From NCBI GenBank assembly GCA_015680685.1, contig MNCI01004877.1, positions 170,500 to 234,499 on the forward strand: 64,000 nucleotides of DNA. The letters are read 5' to 3'. The notes beneath the pieces were generated by a model, which was not told the DNA's origin, did not search any database, and worked only from the letters and a program-made list of their open reading frames with translations. Shown here one piece after another: positions 35,008-45,825 of the stretch; the stretch's first letter is position 1; every line of letters begins with the position of its first letter. The position numbers and the translations under genes were made by a program. The DNA comes from Gnetum montanum. Taxonomy: Eukaryota; Streptophyta; Gnetopsida; Gnetales; Gnetaceae.

Positions 35008-35110
35008 TATTGTTAGTTTATGGTGTGTGTGACTTAATATTTTCTAAAAGATAATTCCTTAATGCATTTACAACAATCATGTATAATATAACTAATCTAG
35101 ATAATTAGCA

Positions 35111-35132
35111 CCATCCCCAACAATGACACCAA
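35111..35132 (-). other. PBS of ATH-2, tRNA-Asp type
   Basis: The minus strand reads TTGGTGTCATTGTTGGGGAT, the closest in this family to the tRNA-Asp complement apart from C-to-T changes. Confidence 0.75.
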
Positions 35133-35766
35133 TGATGAGTAGTGAGGTGCCCCTTATGCCCAACCATATGAATCATAAGTGTTCATGCAAGATCTGGTCA
35201 AATTCTGTGTATGGGACTAGTTGTGGCATCTAAATCATTATGTCTTGATCGCAAATTGCTATCTTCCAACTTGGACTAGTGGTAGCTTTGTCACATATTG
35301 TTTAGTCCAAAGTGAGGCATATGATAATTGATGTTGTTTTGGCCTTAGGCTACTCCTAACAATAATAAGAAAATCAATTATTTAACTAATTAACAATGGA
35401 AAGTAAAGTCTAAACTAGCACATGTGTGATGAGTATTTGTTCCTAACCTTCTATACACACCTTGGACTTCATGCAACTACTGTTGGAATTACCAAGCGTA
35501 CTATTATTGGGCATACTAAATAATAACGCTACTTGGTTACCAAGTAATTACAGTTAAGCACTTGCGATTAATCGTACTCATTTAGCTTAATGATAGAAAC
35601 AATAACAAGCAATTAATTATAAATATTAACTAAGGAAAATAGTAAGCATTTAAGTAATTAACAATAATAAAGCTAACTAGATGCTGCAATGATGGAACTA
35701 ATCTCAATCTTTATTACCAAACATGTAACATGTCCAAGTATGTCACACTCAAATAAGGATGACGTA
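35133..35766 (-). repeat. 5' LTR of ATH-2, interrupted by ATH-3
   Basis: It starts TGATGAGTAGTGAGG and is cut after 'ggatgacgta'. The missing remainder should lie beyond the right edge of the window. Confidence 0.8.
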
Positions 35767-36781
35767 TGATGAGAGCAATTACTCTAATTATTAGAGTGGT
35801 TATCTAGGGATTACTTTAGTGGTTACTCTAGCAGTTATTTTAATTATTAGAGTGGTTACTCTAGTAGTTATTCTAATTATTAGAGTGGTTACTCTAGCAG
35901 TTACTCTAGCAGTTATTCTAATTATTAGAGAGGTTACTTTAGCGATTACTTTAGCAGTTATTCTAATTATTAGAGCGATTACTCTAATTATTAGAGTAGT
36001 TGCTCCCAAGCCTATAAATACAATGCCCAGGTGCACAATTGAAAGAAGTCTTTCAGTAGTCAAGTAGCAAAACTCTTACAGTTTATTTGAAAGTTAGAGT
36101 ATTTTCCAAGTGCATGTAACAGGAGGTCTAAGTGTGGACAAATCTTTATTCGAGCATTGTGTACCTGAGCACACCTTGTGTACAGCAATAAAGATGAGCT
36201 CTTTGATTCATCCTTGCAACACTTGAGATTTCCTTTCTTATGCATTTCTTTTATTTTATTTTCTTATGCATTTATTTTATTTTATTTTATTTTATGCACT
36301 TTACATTTCTATTATTAGCATAGCAATTCATTTTGATCAATTAAGAAAATTTTTAAATTACACAAGCATGACCGTTTCGAGCATGCGTGTAATGCTTGGT
36401 AACCCAGTAATAATTAGCGTTTGGTAATCCTAGCAGTGTTGCATTGGTTCAAGATGTGTATAGTAAGTGGAAATAGATGCTAGTGTTAGGAATAGTTAGA
36501 ACTTAGTTAATGAGTAGTTAAGTTAAATTAGTCACTTAGTTACCTCTCTCCTTCCCTACTAGCACAGAACATAAAAACATAAAAGTTATAAAAATCATGT
36601 GCCTCAAGCTTAAATAATCATACAATCATGACATACAAGTAAGCTTGGGAAGAAAACGATCAACCAACCCATCCTCATTCCACAAGGGCGCATAAGCACT
36701 TAGTCCTTGGAATTCAACCGGATCGTGTGTGAAATGCTCATATTCGTATGGTTGAGTGTAGGGGTACCTCATTACTCATCA
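35767..36781 (+). repeat. 5' LTR of ATH-3
   Basis: 1015 bp, TGATGAG to CTCATCA. The right 430 bp matches the reverse complement of the other ATH LTRs, for example 'cttggtaacccagta' and 'gtgtaggggtacctc'. The left part is not shared and carries its own repeat array. It has TATAAATA at 36013-36020 and AATAAA at 36188-36193. Confidence 0.85.
35773..36004 (+). repeat. Array of inverted repeats CTCTAAT/ATTAGAG upstream of the ATH-3 TATA box
   Basis: Several copies of ctctaattattagag and variants (tctaattattagag, tttaattattagag), with ttactctagcagtta between them, lie directly upstream of the TATA box. Each unit is a seven-base inverted repeat around one base. The array occupies the U3 place held by GATATC-type palindromes in other copies. 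Confidence 0.75.
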
Positions 36782-36800
36782 TTAGCGTCATTGCTGAGGA
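36782..36800 (+). other. PBS of ATH-3, tRNA-Asp type
   Basis: ttagcgtcattgctgagga directly follows the LTR and resembles TGGCGCCGTTGCCGGGGA. Confidence 0.7.
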
Positions 36801-36917
36801 CTTAGTTGTTTGTGCACTAATTAGAACATAGGAAATCATTCACATCGTTGGAATGAATCCTTAGGGTTGACTGAGAAAATAATAAACAAGAATACATTGC
36901 ACACTAAACAAACAAGT

Positions 36918-38902
36918 ATGTCTCCTTCTTTGTACAAAAGTGCCTCACTGCCTAGGTCTAAAAATAGGAAATAATCAGTGACGTAATACACATGACGTTG
37001 ATCCGCCAGTCCCTCAACAAGTTTGAGTGGTATATATTCATCCCAATGAGTATATACCAGACTTCACCTTTATCCTCCATCAAGATGAACAACTACATTG
37101 GCGAGACTTAGAAGGTAACATAGTGTTACCTCCCGATCATTCGGTACCAAGCATGCTTCTTTATGCCCTCACACAAATTGGCATGCCGCACTTACATGTA
37201 GAATATGTTGTGCAAAACCATGACTCGAGAGAATACTATCCCATGGAGGCATAATATCAAAGGGATTTGCAAAAGGAGAGACATCATAAGTGTTTGAAGG
37301 GTAAGTGGTCATAGGATGTCCCACATGTCTTAAGCGAAAATGAGGGTGGTGAACCTGCCTTAAGCAATCGCCCACACAACGATCTTCCTCCCCTTGACTT
37401 TGGCCAAGGGGTAGTGTATCGAAACCTTCATTCCACTATAAATAACCTAAGTACTGATACCCACAGACACCAAGGATCCAAAAAAGGGACATAGACACAT
37501 GATAAAGATGGACATTCTTATCACAATTGTGATCGAGGCCAAGACTGCCAAAGAGGTGGCAAACATCATCATGATGACAGTTCTCTTTCTTCTTCACCTT
37601 CATCATCTCTTTCATCCTTTCCTTCAATGTCTAGACATAGTCATAAAGAAAAAGGCCATGAGGATAAAGGTAGGAAAAGTGGAAGTCATAGACAAAACAG
37701 CTAGGAAAGGGGATAAGGGCACTTTAGAGAGTCACAACATAGAAGAAGGAAGAGTAGGAAACAACATAGGCATTATGATGAACCCCTACTTGCTACTTGA
37801 AGTATGTTGGACATCACTAAGGCTATTAGAATTCCAAAAAGGCACTAAAAAGATATTAGGATCAAGAGATTAGATATGAACAACGTCCCATGATTTGAAG
37901 GGGGATACAACGTTGATCCTTAGAATCACTTACAAGCATTCCATGATGTGTGTGCCTTATAAAATATAGAAAACGAATGGCAAAAACTTAAGTTGTTTCC
38001 ATGGACACTAGTTAAAGAAGTGAAAAGCTGGTATTAGTCTTTAGAACTAGAATCCATTTGTAGGTGGAGTATTATGTTAGAACTATTTAATAACATGTAC
38101 CAAAAGTACTGCTGAGTGTCTAACTTGCAAAAGAAAATCCAAGGCTGGAAACAAGGAGGACATGAACCCTTGGATGCTACCATGGGCCAATATTATGCAC
38201 TATTACATCATTGTCCTAGCCATGGTTATTCACAAAGGGATCAACTACGCCATCTCATTGATGGGCTTAGGCATGAAATGAGAAGAACCCTTGGGACTTA
38301 TGCCCAAGGAAGACTATTCGCGCTTAGGTCCCATCAAATGCAAAGACTATTGGAGCAAGTTGCTAAGGAAGAAGGTGAGTTATGGAAGAGAGAAAGTGTG
38401 GAAGAGTATAACTGAGATCCTTCCCCCCGAAAGAGGGGAGTAAGATTTTGTGAAGATGAAGAAGAGTCACCACTCAAAGAGATGGTGAACAGGAAAACTG
38501 TGCCTATCCAAAAGTTGACATCAGAAGTATCGAAAAAGGTAGATCAAATGTGGGATTCCCTAGACAATAGATTTCAATCTATTCTTAAAATAGTAGAGGA
38601 GTCTAGAGAGCAAGGTAGTGATTACGAAAAAAGAAAAAAGAGAGAAGCTAAACATGCATGTAGCAAGGGTAAGGGCAAAGCTACCATCATTGAAGAGATT
38701 GTGGAGTTGGAAGCAGACAATGATAGTGGATGTGAAGTACATCAATATGACCATCCTAAGGGATGTTGCCCTGTAATCTCACATCTACAAGAGTATGGTG
38801 TGTATGCACTCAACCCAAGATTGAAAAAATGACAAGCACCTCGAAGGTTGCCTTACCCTCAAGGTAACCCAAGATAGTTCCACCAACCCTTAATAGATTA
38901 TC
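36918..38902 (+). pseudogene. gag of ATH-3, first part
   Basis: The start ATG is at 36918 (MSPSLYKSASLPR). An N-terminal region reads NEYIPDFTFILHQDEQLHW and VLPPDHSVPSMLLYALTQIG and is matched in ATH-4. A Ser/His/Lys-rich stretch follows. The capsid region has GGYNVDP, LQAFHDVC, EWQKLKLFPWTL, then MGQYYALLHHCPSHGYSQ, LRHEMRRTLGTYAQGRLF and LLEQVAKEEGEL. The zinc knuckle near 38730-38770 reads CEVHQYDHPKGCC, with the second cysteine changed to histidine. Then VYALNPRLKK. Stops are scattered. ATH-4 inserted at 38903. Confidence 0.8.
38898..38902 (+). repeat. Target-site duplication of ATH-4, left (ttatc)
   Basis: Matches 45821-45825. Confidence 0.9.
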
Positions 38903-39654
38903 TAATGAGTGGCAAGGTACCCCTACACTCAACCATACGAATATGAGCATCTCACACATGATTTGGTTGAACTCCAAGGACTAAGTGCTTATGTGCCCAA
39001 ATGGAACACTTAAGGTTAACCAATCATTATCTTCCCAAGCTTACTTGTATTTGTCACGGTTGTATGGTTAAGTAAGCTTGAGGCATGTGATTTTTATGTC
39101 TTTTATATTTTTATAGCCTATGCTAAGAGGAAAGGGTGAAGAGACTAAGTGACTAACTTTAATTAACTAAGCTCTAATTGTCCTAGCATCAGTATTTGTT
39201 CCCACTTGCCGTACACACCCTGAACCAGTGCAATACTACTAGGATTACCAAACACTATTCGTTACTAGGTTACCAAGCGTTACACACGTGCTCGAAGTGG
39301 TCGTACTGAATGCACTTAACTAAGAGAGTTAAGGATTGAGAGATATTAATTATCTAAGAAAGAAATTAAGCATTTAACACTAATTAATTCCTATTTAGCT
39401 TAGTCCATATGCTGCAAGGTTTATCAAAAAGTTTATCTTTATTTTCATACACAAATGTGTGCTCTGGTATAATTTGCTTGAATAAAGATCCGTTCACTTT
39501 GAGACTCCTACTACGGGCACATGGAAATTATTCTATCTATGGAATGGTAAAACTACCAGAGTTTAGCTAAGGATCTAGATCTAGATTGGAAAATAAGGGA
39601 CAACCGCCTCTTATTTATAGAACTAGCGACGGGCTGCAATATTGTGTCCCATCA
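38903..39654 (-). repeat. 3' LTR of ATH-4
   Basis: 752 bp. It starts TAATGAG where the partner has TGATGAG. The palindromic U3 part is mostly deleted (only GCAATATTGTGTCCC remains). Differences from the partner are mostly C-to-T or G-to-A, often at CG dinucleotides. Confidence 0.9.
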
Positions 39655-41554
39655 TACCCCCATGACTAAATGAAAACTCGTCCTCGAGTTCCTTACAAAA
39701 TATTGGAAAGGTATGGGATTATTGACTTGAATGATACTAATGGTGAATGGGGTGACATGTGAACAGATCATCATTACAAAACATGAAAAAATTAGTGTTC
39801 ATGACAACAAAAGTAAACACTATACACATTTGACATCCAGCCTTATTTGGTAGCTGGGAGAGAAGAGAGAAGAGAGAAGAGAGAGAAAAAAAAGAAGTCT
39901 GTTGCTGCCGACGCCAAGATTGCACCTTTCGTTGTTCATCCATAAGTGTGGCATCGATCTCGTTCCTTGCATAACTGCTTCAGCACCAGTCCATTCCAAG
40001 TGTTTCCTCCAGATCCAATCCATTGTTGTATGATTTTCATCTACACACACAACACATTCTTATATTAGCAAGGGTAAATGAATCATAATGTGATTGATAC
40101 CTTGCTTTGGTGTAAGTTCCATTGGCTGAGTTGTGATATGGTTGATATGGATCTAGAGATATAATATTCATTACTACCTAAGATGTAGGGGTTAGGAGAA
40201 AATCAGAAAAAATTGGACCATGAACCCCATGACTGAGAGCGAACCTTCGGTAGCGAGAGAATGGAAAAAGAGAAGGAATAAGAAAGATGGAGAAAAAGAA
40301 ACAATGACAACGCTGATAAAATGGATGTCAAAGATAGAGATGAACAAAATAAATGGTGATTTCAAAAATGTTTAAGGGAAAGAAATTAATGGATGCACCA
40401 AATAGGAATTCCAGTGAGTCCTCCCAAAAATAGGCTCATGCCCTTACTACCCTGACAATCCCACATTCAAAGAGTCCGTAGGCTCTAGAAATGTCATTTG
40501 GAAGCAAGAGTTAAAGTCTTAACCACAAAGAATTTACCAAAAAGAAAACAATGCATCAACCAAAATATGGACTATTGATACAATTAGCAATGAGGTGTAT
40601 ATAATGGAGAAAGAAGGATGGCAAGAAGAGAATGGAATAGAGTCTCAAGAACAAGGTGGTGTACAACCCCTTGTGTATTAATGGTTAATGTGACTTAGTA
40701 GCTCTCATTCCAACTCTAGTCTTAAACAAACCACATCCAGTGACTTCGCATTAATACATTCGGCCAATCCATCCTCCCAAAGTAGCAAGAATGCCTCTAC
40801 CAAAGAGCCACCACCATTCTAACGAAACAAAAAAGGAGAAAATAAGAAGTGAGAAGGGCCTTAGTTAGAGGGAACATGTTTATTTTAGTTCCATGACCAG
40901 AGCTTGTAACCTATATGATTATTTCATCTAAGGGGTGTGCTTTGAATTCTCACTATGGTTTTTTTTTCGTGAGAACCACACCATGCAAGGACTTATTATT
41001 TTTATTTGCTCAACTTCCTGATAATGGGGTAACATTGGAATGGTAAGGAAAACTCAAGAAGAAAACATCTAAGCACCCAAGAGAATGGCCAGCACAAGTG
41101 CATCAAATCCCCTTGAAGTCACACCCTTTTCAATCCTTGAGTCCTTCTTTAGTTTCAGAAATACCCAATCACTAATTCATTGATAGTTCTTATTATTAAG
41201 AAAGGTGACTATACAGTTCCAAGCCAAGAGAGACCGTAGAAATTTATGGATGTATGGATGAAGTGGATTCATTGCCTGTTATATCAAAAAGAACCATACC
41301 TTAGTATCAACATCATCACTCAAAGGTAAACCAAACATTAGCAATCAATGGAATACAGTTCATACCATCTTTAGGAGCACTTATTAGGTGACAAACTGGA
41401 CAAAATAAACGAAAAAGTATTAATGATGTTGTAAAACAAAAATAAGAAAAGTTAAATAAATTTGTAAAATAAAAATGTAAATAGAAATTAAGGGCCTTGA
41501 ATGATTAACATAGGTGGCCATCTCCCCCATGACTAAGTTGGAAGGGAGAGATCC
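39655..41554 (-). other. Noncoding block of ATH-4, including the polypurine tract and an intron-like segment
   Basis: The polypurine tract is at 39655-39669 and the ACTCG-AGGA-CGAGT hairpin at 39676-39689. An intron-like segment lies at 40041-40100: donor CAAG/GTATC, branch-like CTTGCTAAT, acceptor GTGTAG, then ATG at 40040-40038. The ATG opens only a short frame of about 34 codons (MKIIQQWIGSGGN). A purine tract (about 40412-40424), a T-rich hairpin (about 40938-40978) and PPT-like motifs at 40224-40237 and 41524-41537 are also present. Confidence 0.6.
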
Positions 41555-41779
41555 GAAATAATGAGCACTTATTTGAATTTTTTAGAAGTGTCCAACTTCT
41601 CCCAATTGATGTCTTCAGGTTAAGGATTGGAAGTTGGTGATGCTCTTGCTCTAGTGTATCTATGCTTTCCGTATGAGCACAAGTTGGTCCCCCAGTTAGT
41701 TCCATGCATATTGATGGGTTGCTCTCTTTATTAGCTATCAACCACTAGGTGTTTTCTTGTTGTGTGGTTGCTACATACA

Positions 41780-42255
41780 AGCACTTTTGTATGTTAACTT
41801 CTTGGGCACACTAGTTGCATGCAGGCAATGCTGAACATTCTTGTACGCCATCACCCTCTGTATCACTGTATGTGATGCATGGAACTTTCTTCTTCTCGAT
41901 CTTCCCACAAGTATTTTCCTTAGATATTTCTAGGGAAAGATCACGAATTCCTAGGCATGCGCTTACTATACTTAGCCATGCCCTTCTCATTATTATTGGG
42001 AAGTCCCCTTTATCATTGTTGACCTTTATCACTAGGAAATCAGCTGGGTAGGACCAACCACACACAGTGGTAACGATGTCCTCCACCAGTCCCAAGGAAA
42101 CAGTGATGGACTGGTCTTCCAGCTCTAAGAGAATATTGCTCTTCTTTAGTGGAGGCAGGTTCTAGGCTTGATACATTTCTTGTGATATCAAGTTGACTTC
42201 GGAACCTGAGTCTAGAAGAGCTTTACAAGGTTCATTCCCAACAACTTGGAGGTAG
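41780..42255 (-). pseudogene. Aspartic protease of ATH-4
   Basis: The minus strand reads LLDSGSEVNLIS (active site DSG intact at about 42212-42204), then LEDQSITVSLGLVEDIVTTV, FLVIKVNNDKGDFPIIMRRAWLS and LSLEISKENT. Functional relatives have GRAWL at the end. An in-frame stop lies between the active site and LPPLKKSN. The region continues as SIDTLEQEHHQLP, then the pol deletion. Confidence 0.8.
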
Positions 42256-42259
42256 ATTA

Positions 42260-44872
42260 AGGGACTTCCAGTGTTAGAGAATTTCCTAGGAAGGTGGCCT
42301 TCCTTGATCCAGTCAGTGAAGATATGTGTTAACATAAACATATGCGTTGAGCTCTGTTGTTGGTTTGAAGGGAGCTCCGAAGCCTTATTTGATGGAGGAA
42401 TGTTTGAAGGCTCAACTGCTTATGGTTGTGAGAGCTTGTTTGGACTATTGGTTCTGAAGAAAGGTCTTCTTCTTGTATAGTTGCCAAAACCAGTAGTGGG
42501 TTGAAGTTTTACAGCTCTTGTACCATTGTGTTGCTGCGGTTGAGTGGGGAGTTCCCCTTGCATTACTGGAGCGAGTAGTAGTGGAGCTATCGATGTAAGA
42601 GTGGCAGATGGATTTGGAGGATGGTATGCATGTGGTGTGTCTCTCCCAGGAGAAGGAGTCCTATAGTACTCTTGAGCTTGGTAGTGACATTGTGGGCTTG
42701 CGTGACCAATAGAGTCACTTGGAGAGATTGGCTACTGCATGTAGTAGCCATATGGATCTGGTTGCCAGTAAGGGTACTATTGTCTCGATGGTGGAATCCC
42801 CCATGACTGTGGGTATTGCCACTACTAGTGTTGTTCAATAGGTTGTGGCAGATTTCCACTTGGATAATATGTTAAGGGTTGGTGGAACTACCTTGGGTTA
42901 CCTTGGGGATAAGGTAACCTTCGAGGTGTTTGCCTTTTGTTAAGTCCTAGGTTGAGTGCATACACCACAGACTCTTGTAGATGTGAGATTATTAGGCAAC
43001 ATCCCTTAGGATGGTCATACTGACATATCTCACATCCACCATCATCATCCGTATTGGAATCCACAACCTGTTTGATGATAGTCATTTTACCCTTACCTTT
43101 GTTACGTGCATGATCCAAATCCCTCTTCTTCTTTTTATCACGGTCACTACTTCACTCCTTAGACTCCTCTACAATTTTTAGAACAGTTTCAAATATACTA
43201 TCTAAGGAGTCCCACATTTGATCTACCTTAGCTGACACTTCTGTTGTTAATTCTTGAAGTTGCAAGGTTTTCCTACTCACCATCTCTTTGAGTGGTGACT
43301 CATCCTCCTCCTCATAGAATCTTACTCCTCTTTTTTGTAGAGAAGGATCGTGGTTGTACTCTTCCACACTTTTTCTCTTGCATAGCTCTCTTTCTTCCTT
43401 AGCTACTTGCTCCAACAATCTATGAACCTCATGGGACCTAAGCTCAGATAATCTCCCTTGGGCATATGTTCCAAGGGTTCTCCTATTTTCGTGCCTAAGC
43501 CCATCTACGAGATGGCATAGTTGATCCCGTTGTGCATAGGCATGGCCTAGGTAGGGATGTAGCAGTGCATAATATCGGCCCATGGTAGCATCCAAGGGTT
43601 CATGATTACCCTACTTCCATCCTTGAATTTGCTTCCAAAAGTTGGACAATCGGGAGTACGTTTGATACTTATCGTTAAATAGTTCTAGCATCGTACTCCA
43701 CCTTCGAATGGATTCTGGCTTTAAGGACTGGTACCAGCTTTTTGCTTCTTTTATTAGTGTCCTTGGAAACAACTTTAACTTTTTCCACTCATTTTCAATA
43801 TTCTACAAGGCATAGGCATCGTGAAATGCCTTTAAGTGGTTCTAAGGATTAGCATTGTATCCCCCCTCAAATCGTGGGATATTATTCATGTCTAATCACT
43901 TGATCGGGCTATGTTTTTGGTGCCTTGTAGGTATTCTAATGACCTCCGTAATGTCTAACATGCTTCAGGTTACAACTAGGGGTTCTTCATGGTCATTTCT
44001 TTCATGGCGTCTGTGATGTCTACACGGTTCCATACTTTCCCTTCTTCCATGTCATGATTCCCTAGAATACCCTCGTCCTTGCTCTCAACTCTCTCATTGA
44101 GGTTTCTCATTTTGCTTACCCTTATCCTCACGATGAGGTTCCTTATCACTACATCTTGATGTTGAAGAGAGGGTGAATGTGATGATGAAGGTGAAGAAGA
44201 AGGAGAACCATCACCATGACGATGTTTCCTACCTTCTTTTCAGTGATCTCAACCTTGATCGTGATGACGATCAGAATGCCTGCCCTTGTCTTGTGTTTGT
44301 GTTTCCTCATTTAACACTTGGTGTTCATGGGGATTAGAACCAAGATTATGAATCGTGGAATGAAGGTTATGATACACCACCTCCTCACCATCGTTAGGAG
44401 GGGGAACATCATTTTGTGAAGAACTTATTGAAATAGGTTCACCACCCTTAATTTTTCTTATGATGGGTGAAGCATTATGGGGTCTTTTGTCCTTCAGCAA
44501 TGTATAGTAACTCTCCTATCGCAAGTCCCGTTGACGTTGCGCTTTTGTGGGATGGTAGTCGCTTACGTTGTAATCACATGCAATGTTCTCAGTGGATAAT
44601 TGTAACATGCCAATTCATGTAAGGGCACGAAGGAGCATGTTGGGGGCCACTTTGTCTGGAGGCAACACTCTATTACCCTTCAAGTCTCTCCAACGCAGTT
44701 GTTCATCTTGATGAAAGACAAAGGTAAAGTTGGGTATATATTCATCGTGATGACTATATACCACACTTAATTGTTGAGGAACTGGCGGTTCTTAGTTATG
44801 TGTGTTGTGTCGCCGATTGTCTCTTGTGTTGTTCCTAGGCAGTGAAGTGCTTTTGTTCGAAGGAGAAGACAT
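42260..44872 (-). pseudogene. gag of ATH-4
   Basis: The start ATG is at 44872-44870 (MSSPSNKSTSLPRNN). The N-terminal region matches ATH-3 (EYIPNFTFVFHQDEQLRW). The capsid has LDMNNIPRFEGGYNANP, EWKKLKLFPRTLIKEAKSWY and DATMGRYYALL to VEEYN (43595-43375), continuing to DSIFETVLKIVEESKE near 43155. The zinc knuckle reads CEICQYDHPKGCC (about 43040-43000), then RRLPYPQGNPR. The tail is Pro/Gln/Tyr-rich (YWQPDPYGYYMQ type). Fewer stops than ATH-1 or ATH-2. Confidence 0.8.
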
Positions 44873-44993
44873 TTTAATCTTATTCGGTGTGTTATTTACC
44901 ATTATGTTATTTTTCATTTGATCAACCCTAAGGGTTCGTTCTAGATCCCAATGATGTGAATGATTTCCTATGTTCTACGTAGCGCACAAATAA

Positions 44994-45017
44994 CTAATCC
45001 CCCAGCAATAGTGCCAA
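44994..45017 (-). other. PBS of ATH-4, tRNA-Asp type
   Basis: The minus strand reads TTGGCACTATTGCTGGGGGA, close to the tRNA-Asp complement. Confidence 0.75.
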
Positions 45018-45820
45018 TGATGAGTGGCGAGGTACCCCTACACTCAATCATACGAATACGAGCATCTCACGCTCGATCCGGTCAAACTCCAAGGACTAAG
45101 TGCTTACGTGCCCAAATGGAACACTTAAGGTTAACCAATCGTTGTCTTCCCAAGCTTACTTGTATTTGTCATGGTTGTATGGTTAAATAAGCTTGAGGCA
45201 TCTGATTTTTATGTCTTTTATCTTTTTATCGCCTATGCTAAGAGGAAAGAGTGAAGAGACTAAATGACTAACTTTAATTAACTAAGCTCTAATTTTCCTG
45301 GCATCAGTATCCGTTCCCACTTGCCGTACACACCCTGAACCAGTGCAACGCTACTGGGATTACCAAATGCTATTCGTTACTGGGTTACCAAGTGTTACAG
45401 ATGTGCTCGAAGCAGTCGTACTGAATGCACTTAACTAAGAGAGTTAAGGGTTGAGAGAGATTAATTATCTAAGAAAGAAATTAAGCATTTAAAACTAATT
45501 AATTCCTATTTAGCTTAGTCCATATGCTGTAAGGTTTATTAGAAAGTTTATCTTTATTTCTGTATACAAATGTGTGCTCAAGTACAATTTGCTCGAATAA
45601 ACATTCGTTCACTTTGAGACTCCTACTGCGGGCACATGGAAATTATTCTATCTTTGGAATGGTAAAATTGCCAGAGTTTAACTAAGGGTCTAGATATAGA
45701 TTGGAAAATAAGGGACAACTGCCTCTTATTTATAGAACTGGTGATGAGCTATGATATCGCATACACGATATCGCAGGGGCCGACACAATATCGCGGCCCA
45801 TGCGATATCGCGTCCCATCA
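45018..45820 (-). repeat. 5' LTR of ATH-4
   Basis: 803 bp. TATAAATA is at 45734-45727 on the minus strand. The palindrome cluster 45750-45815 contains several GATATCG and CGATATCG units. Confidence 0.9.
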
Positions 45821-45825
45821 TTATC
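45821..45825 (+). repeat. Target-site duplication of ATH-4, right (ttatc)
   Basis: Matches 38898-38902. Confidence 0.9.

Larger units (their letters stand above)
27127..35766 (-). mobile_element. ATH-2: Athila-like element with gag and ORFX but no pol
   Basis: Minus strand. The left LTR (3' LTR) is truncated and begins about 27127. The right LTR starts at 35133 and is cut at 35766 by ATH-3. Internal order matches ATH-1: PBS, gag (35007-32500), noncoding block with TATA box, ORFX (30540-27785). No RT or integrase is present. Confidence 0.85.
38903..45820 (-). mobile_element. ATH-4: short Athila-like element without RT, integrase or ORFX
   Basis: Minus strand. LTRs are 38903-39654 and 45018-45820, with target duplication ttatc and with host gag sequence of ATH-3 on both sides. 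The internal region has the PBS, gag (44872 to about 42260), protease (about 42255-41780) and a short stretch toward RT that ends near 41555. It then jumps to the noncoding block and the polypurine tract. RT, RNase H, integrase and ORFX are all absent. Confidence 0.9.

Noticed and set aside
35773-36004. Regularly spaced short repeats resembling a CRISPR array
   Set aside because: The units are imperfect, spacers are also repeated, and the array sits upstream of a TATA box inside an LTR of a plant element.
35800-36067. Long open frames on both strands over the ATH-3 LTR repeat array
   Set aside because: Low-complexity translation of the short tandem repeat.
36235-36297. ttatttt-rich tract in the ATH-3 LTR as an insertion tail
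   Set aside because: Simple-sequence expansion within the LTR, with homology to sibling LTRs resuming after it and no element attached.
37499-37873. 124-codon plus-strand frame in ATH-3
   Set aside because: The Gag frame conserved with ATH-4 and ATH-5 is another one, passing through a Ser/His-rich stretch and GGYNVDP; this frame is a shadow.
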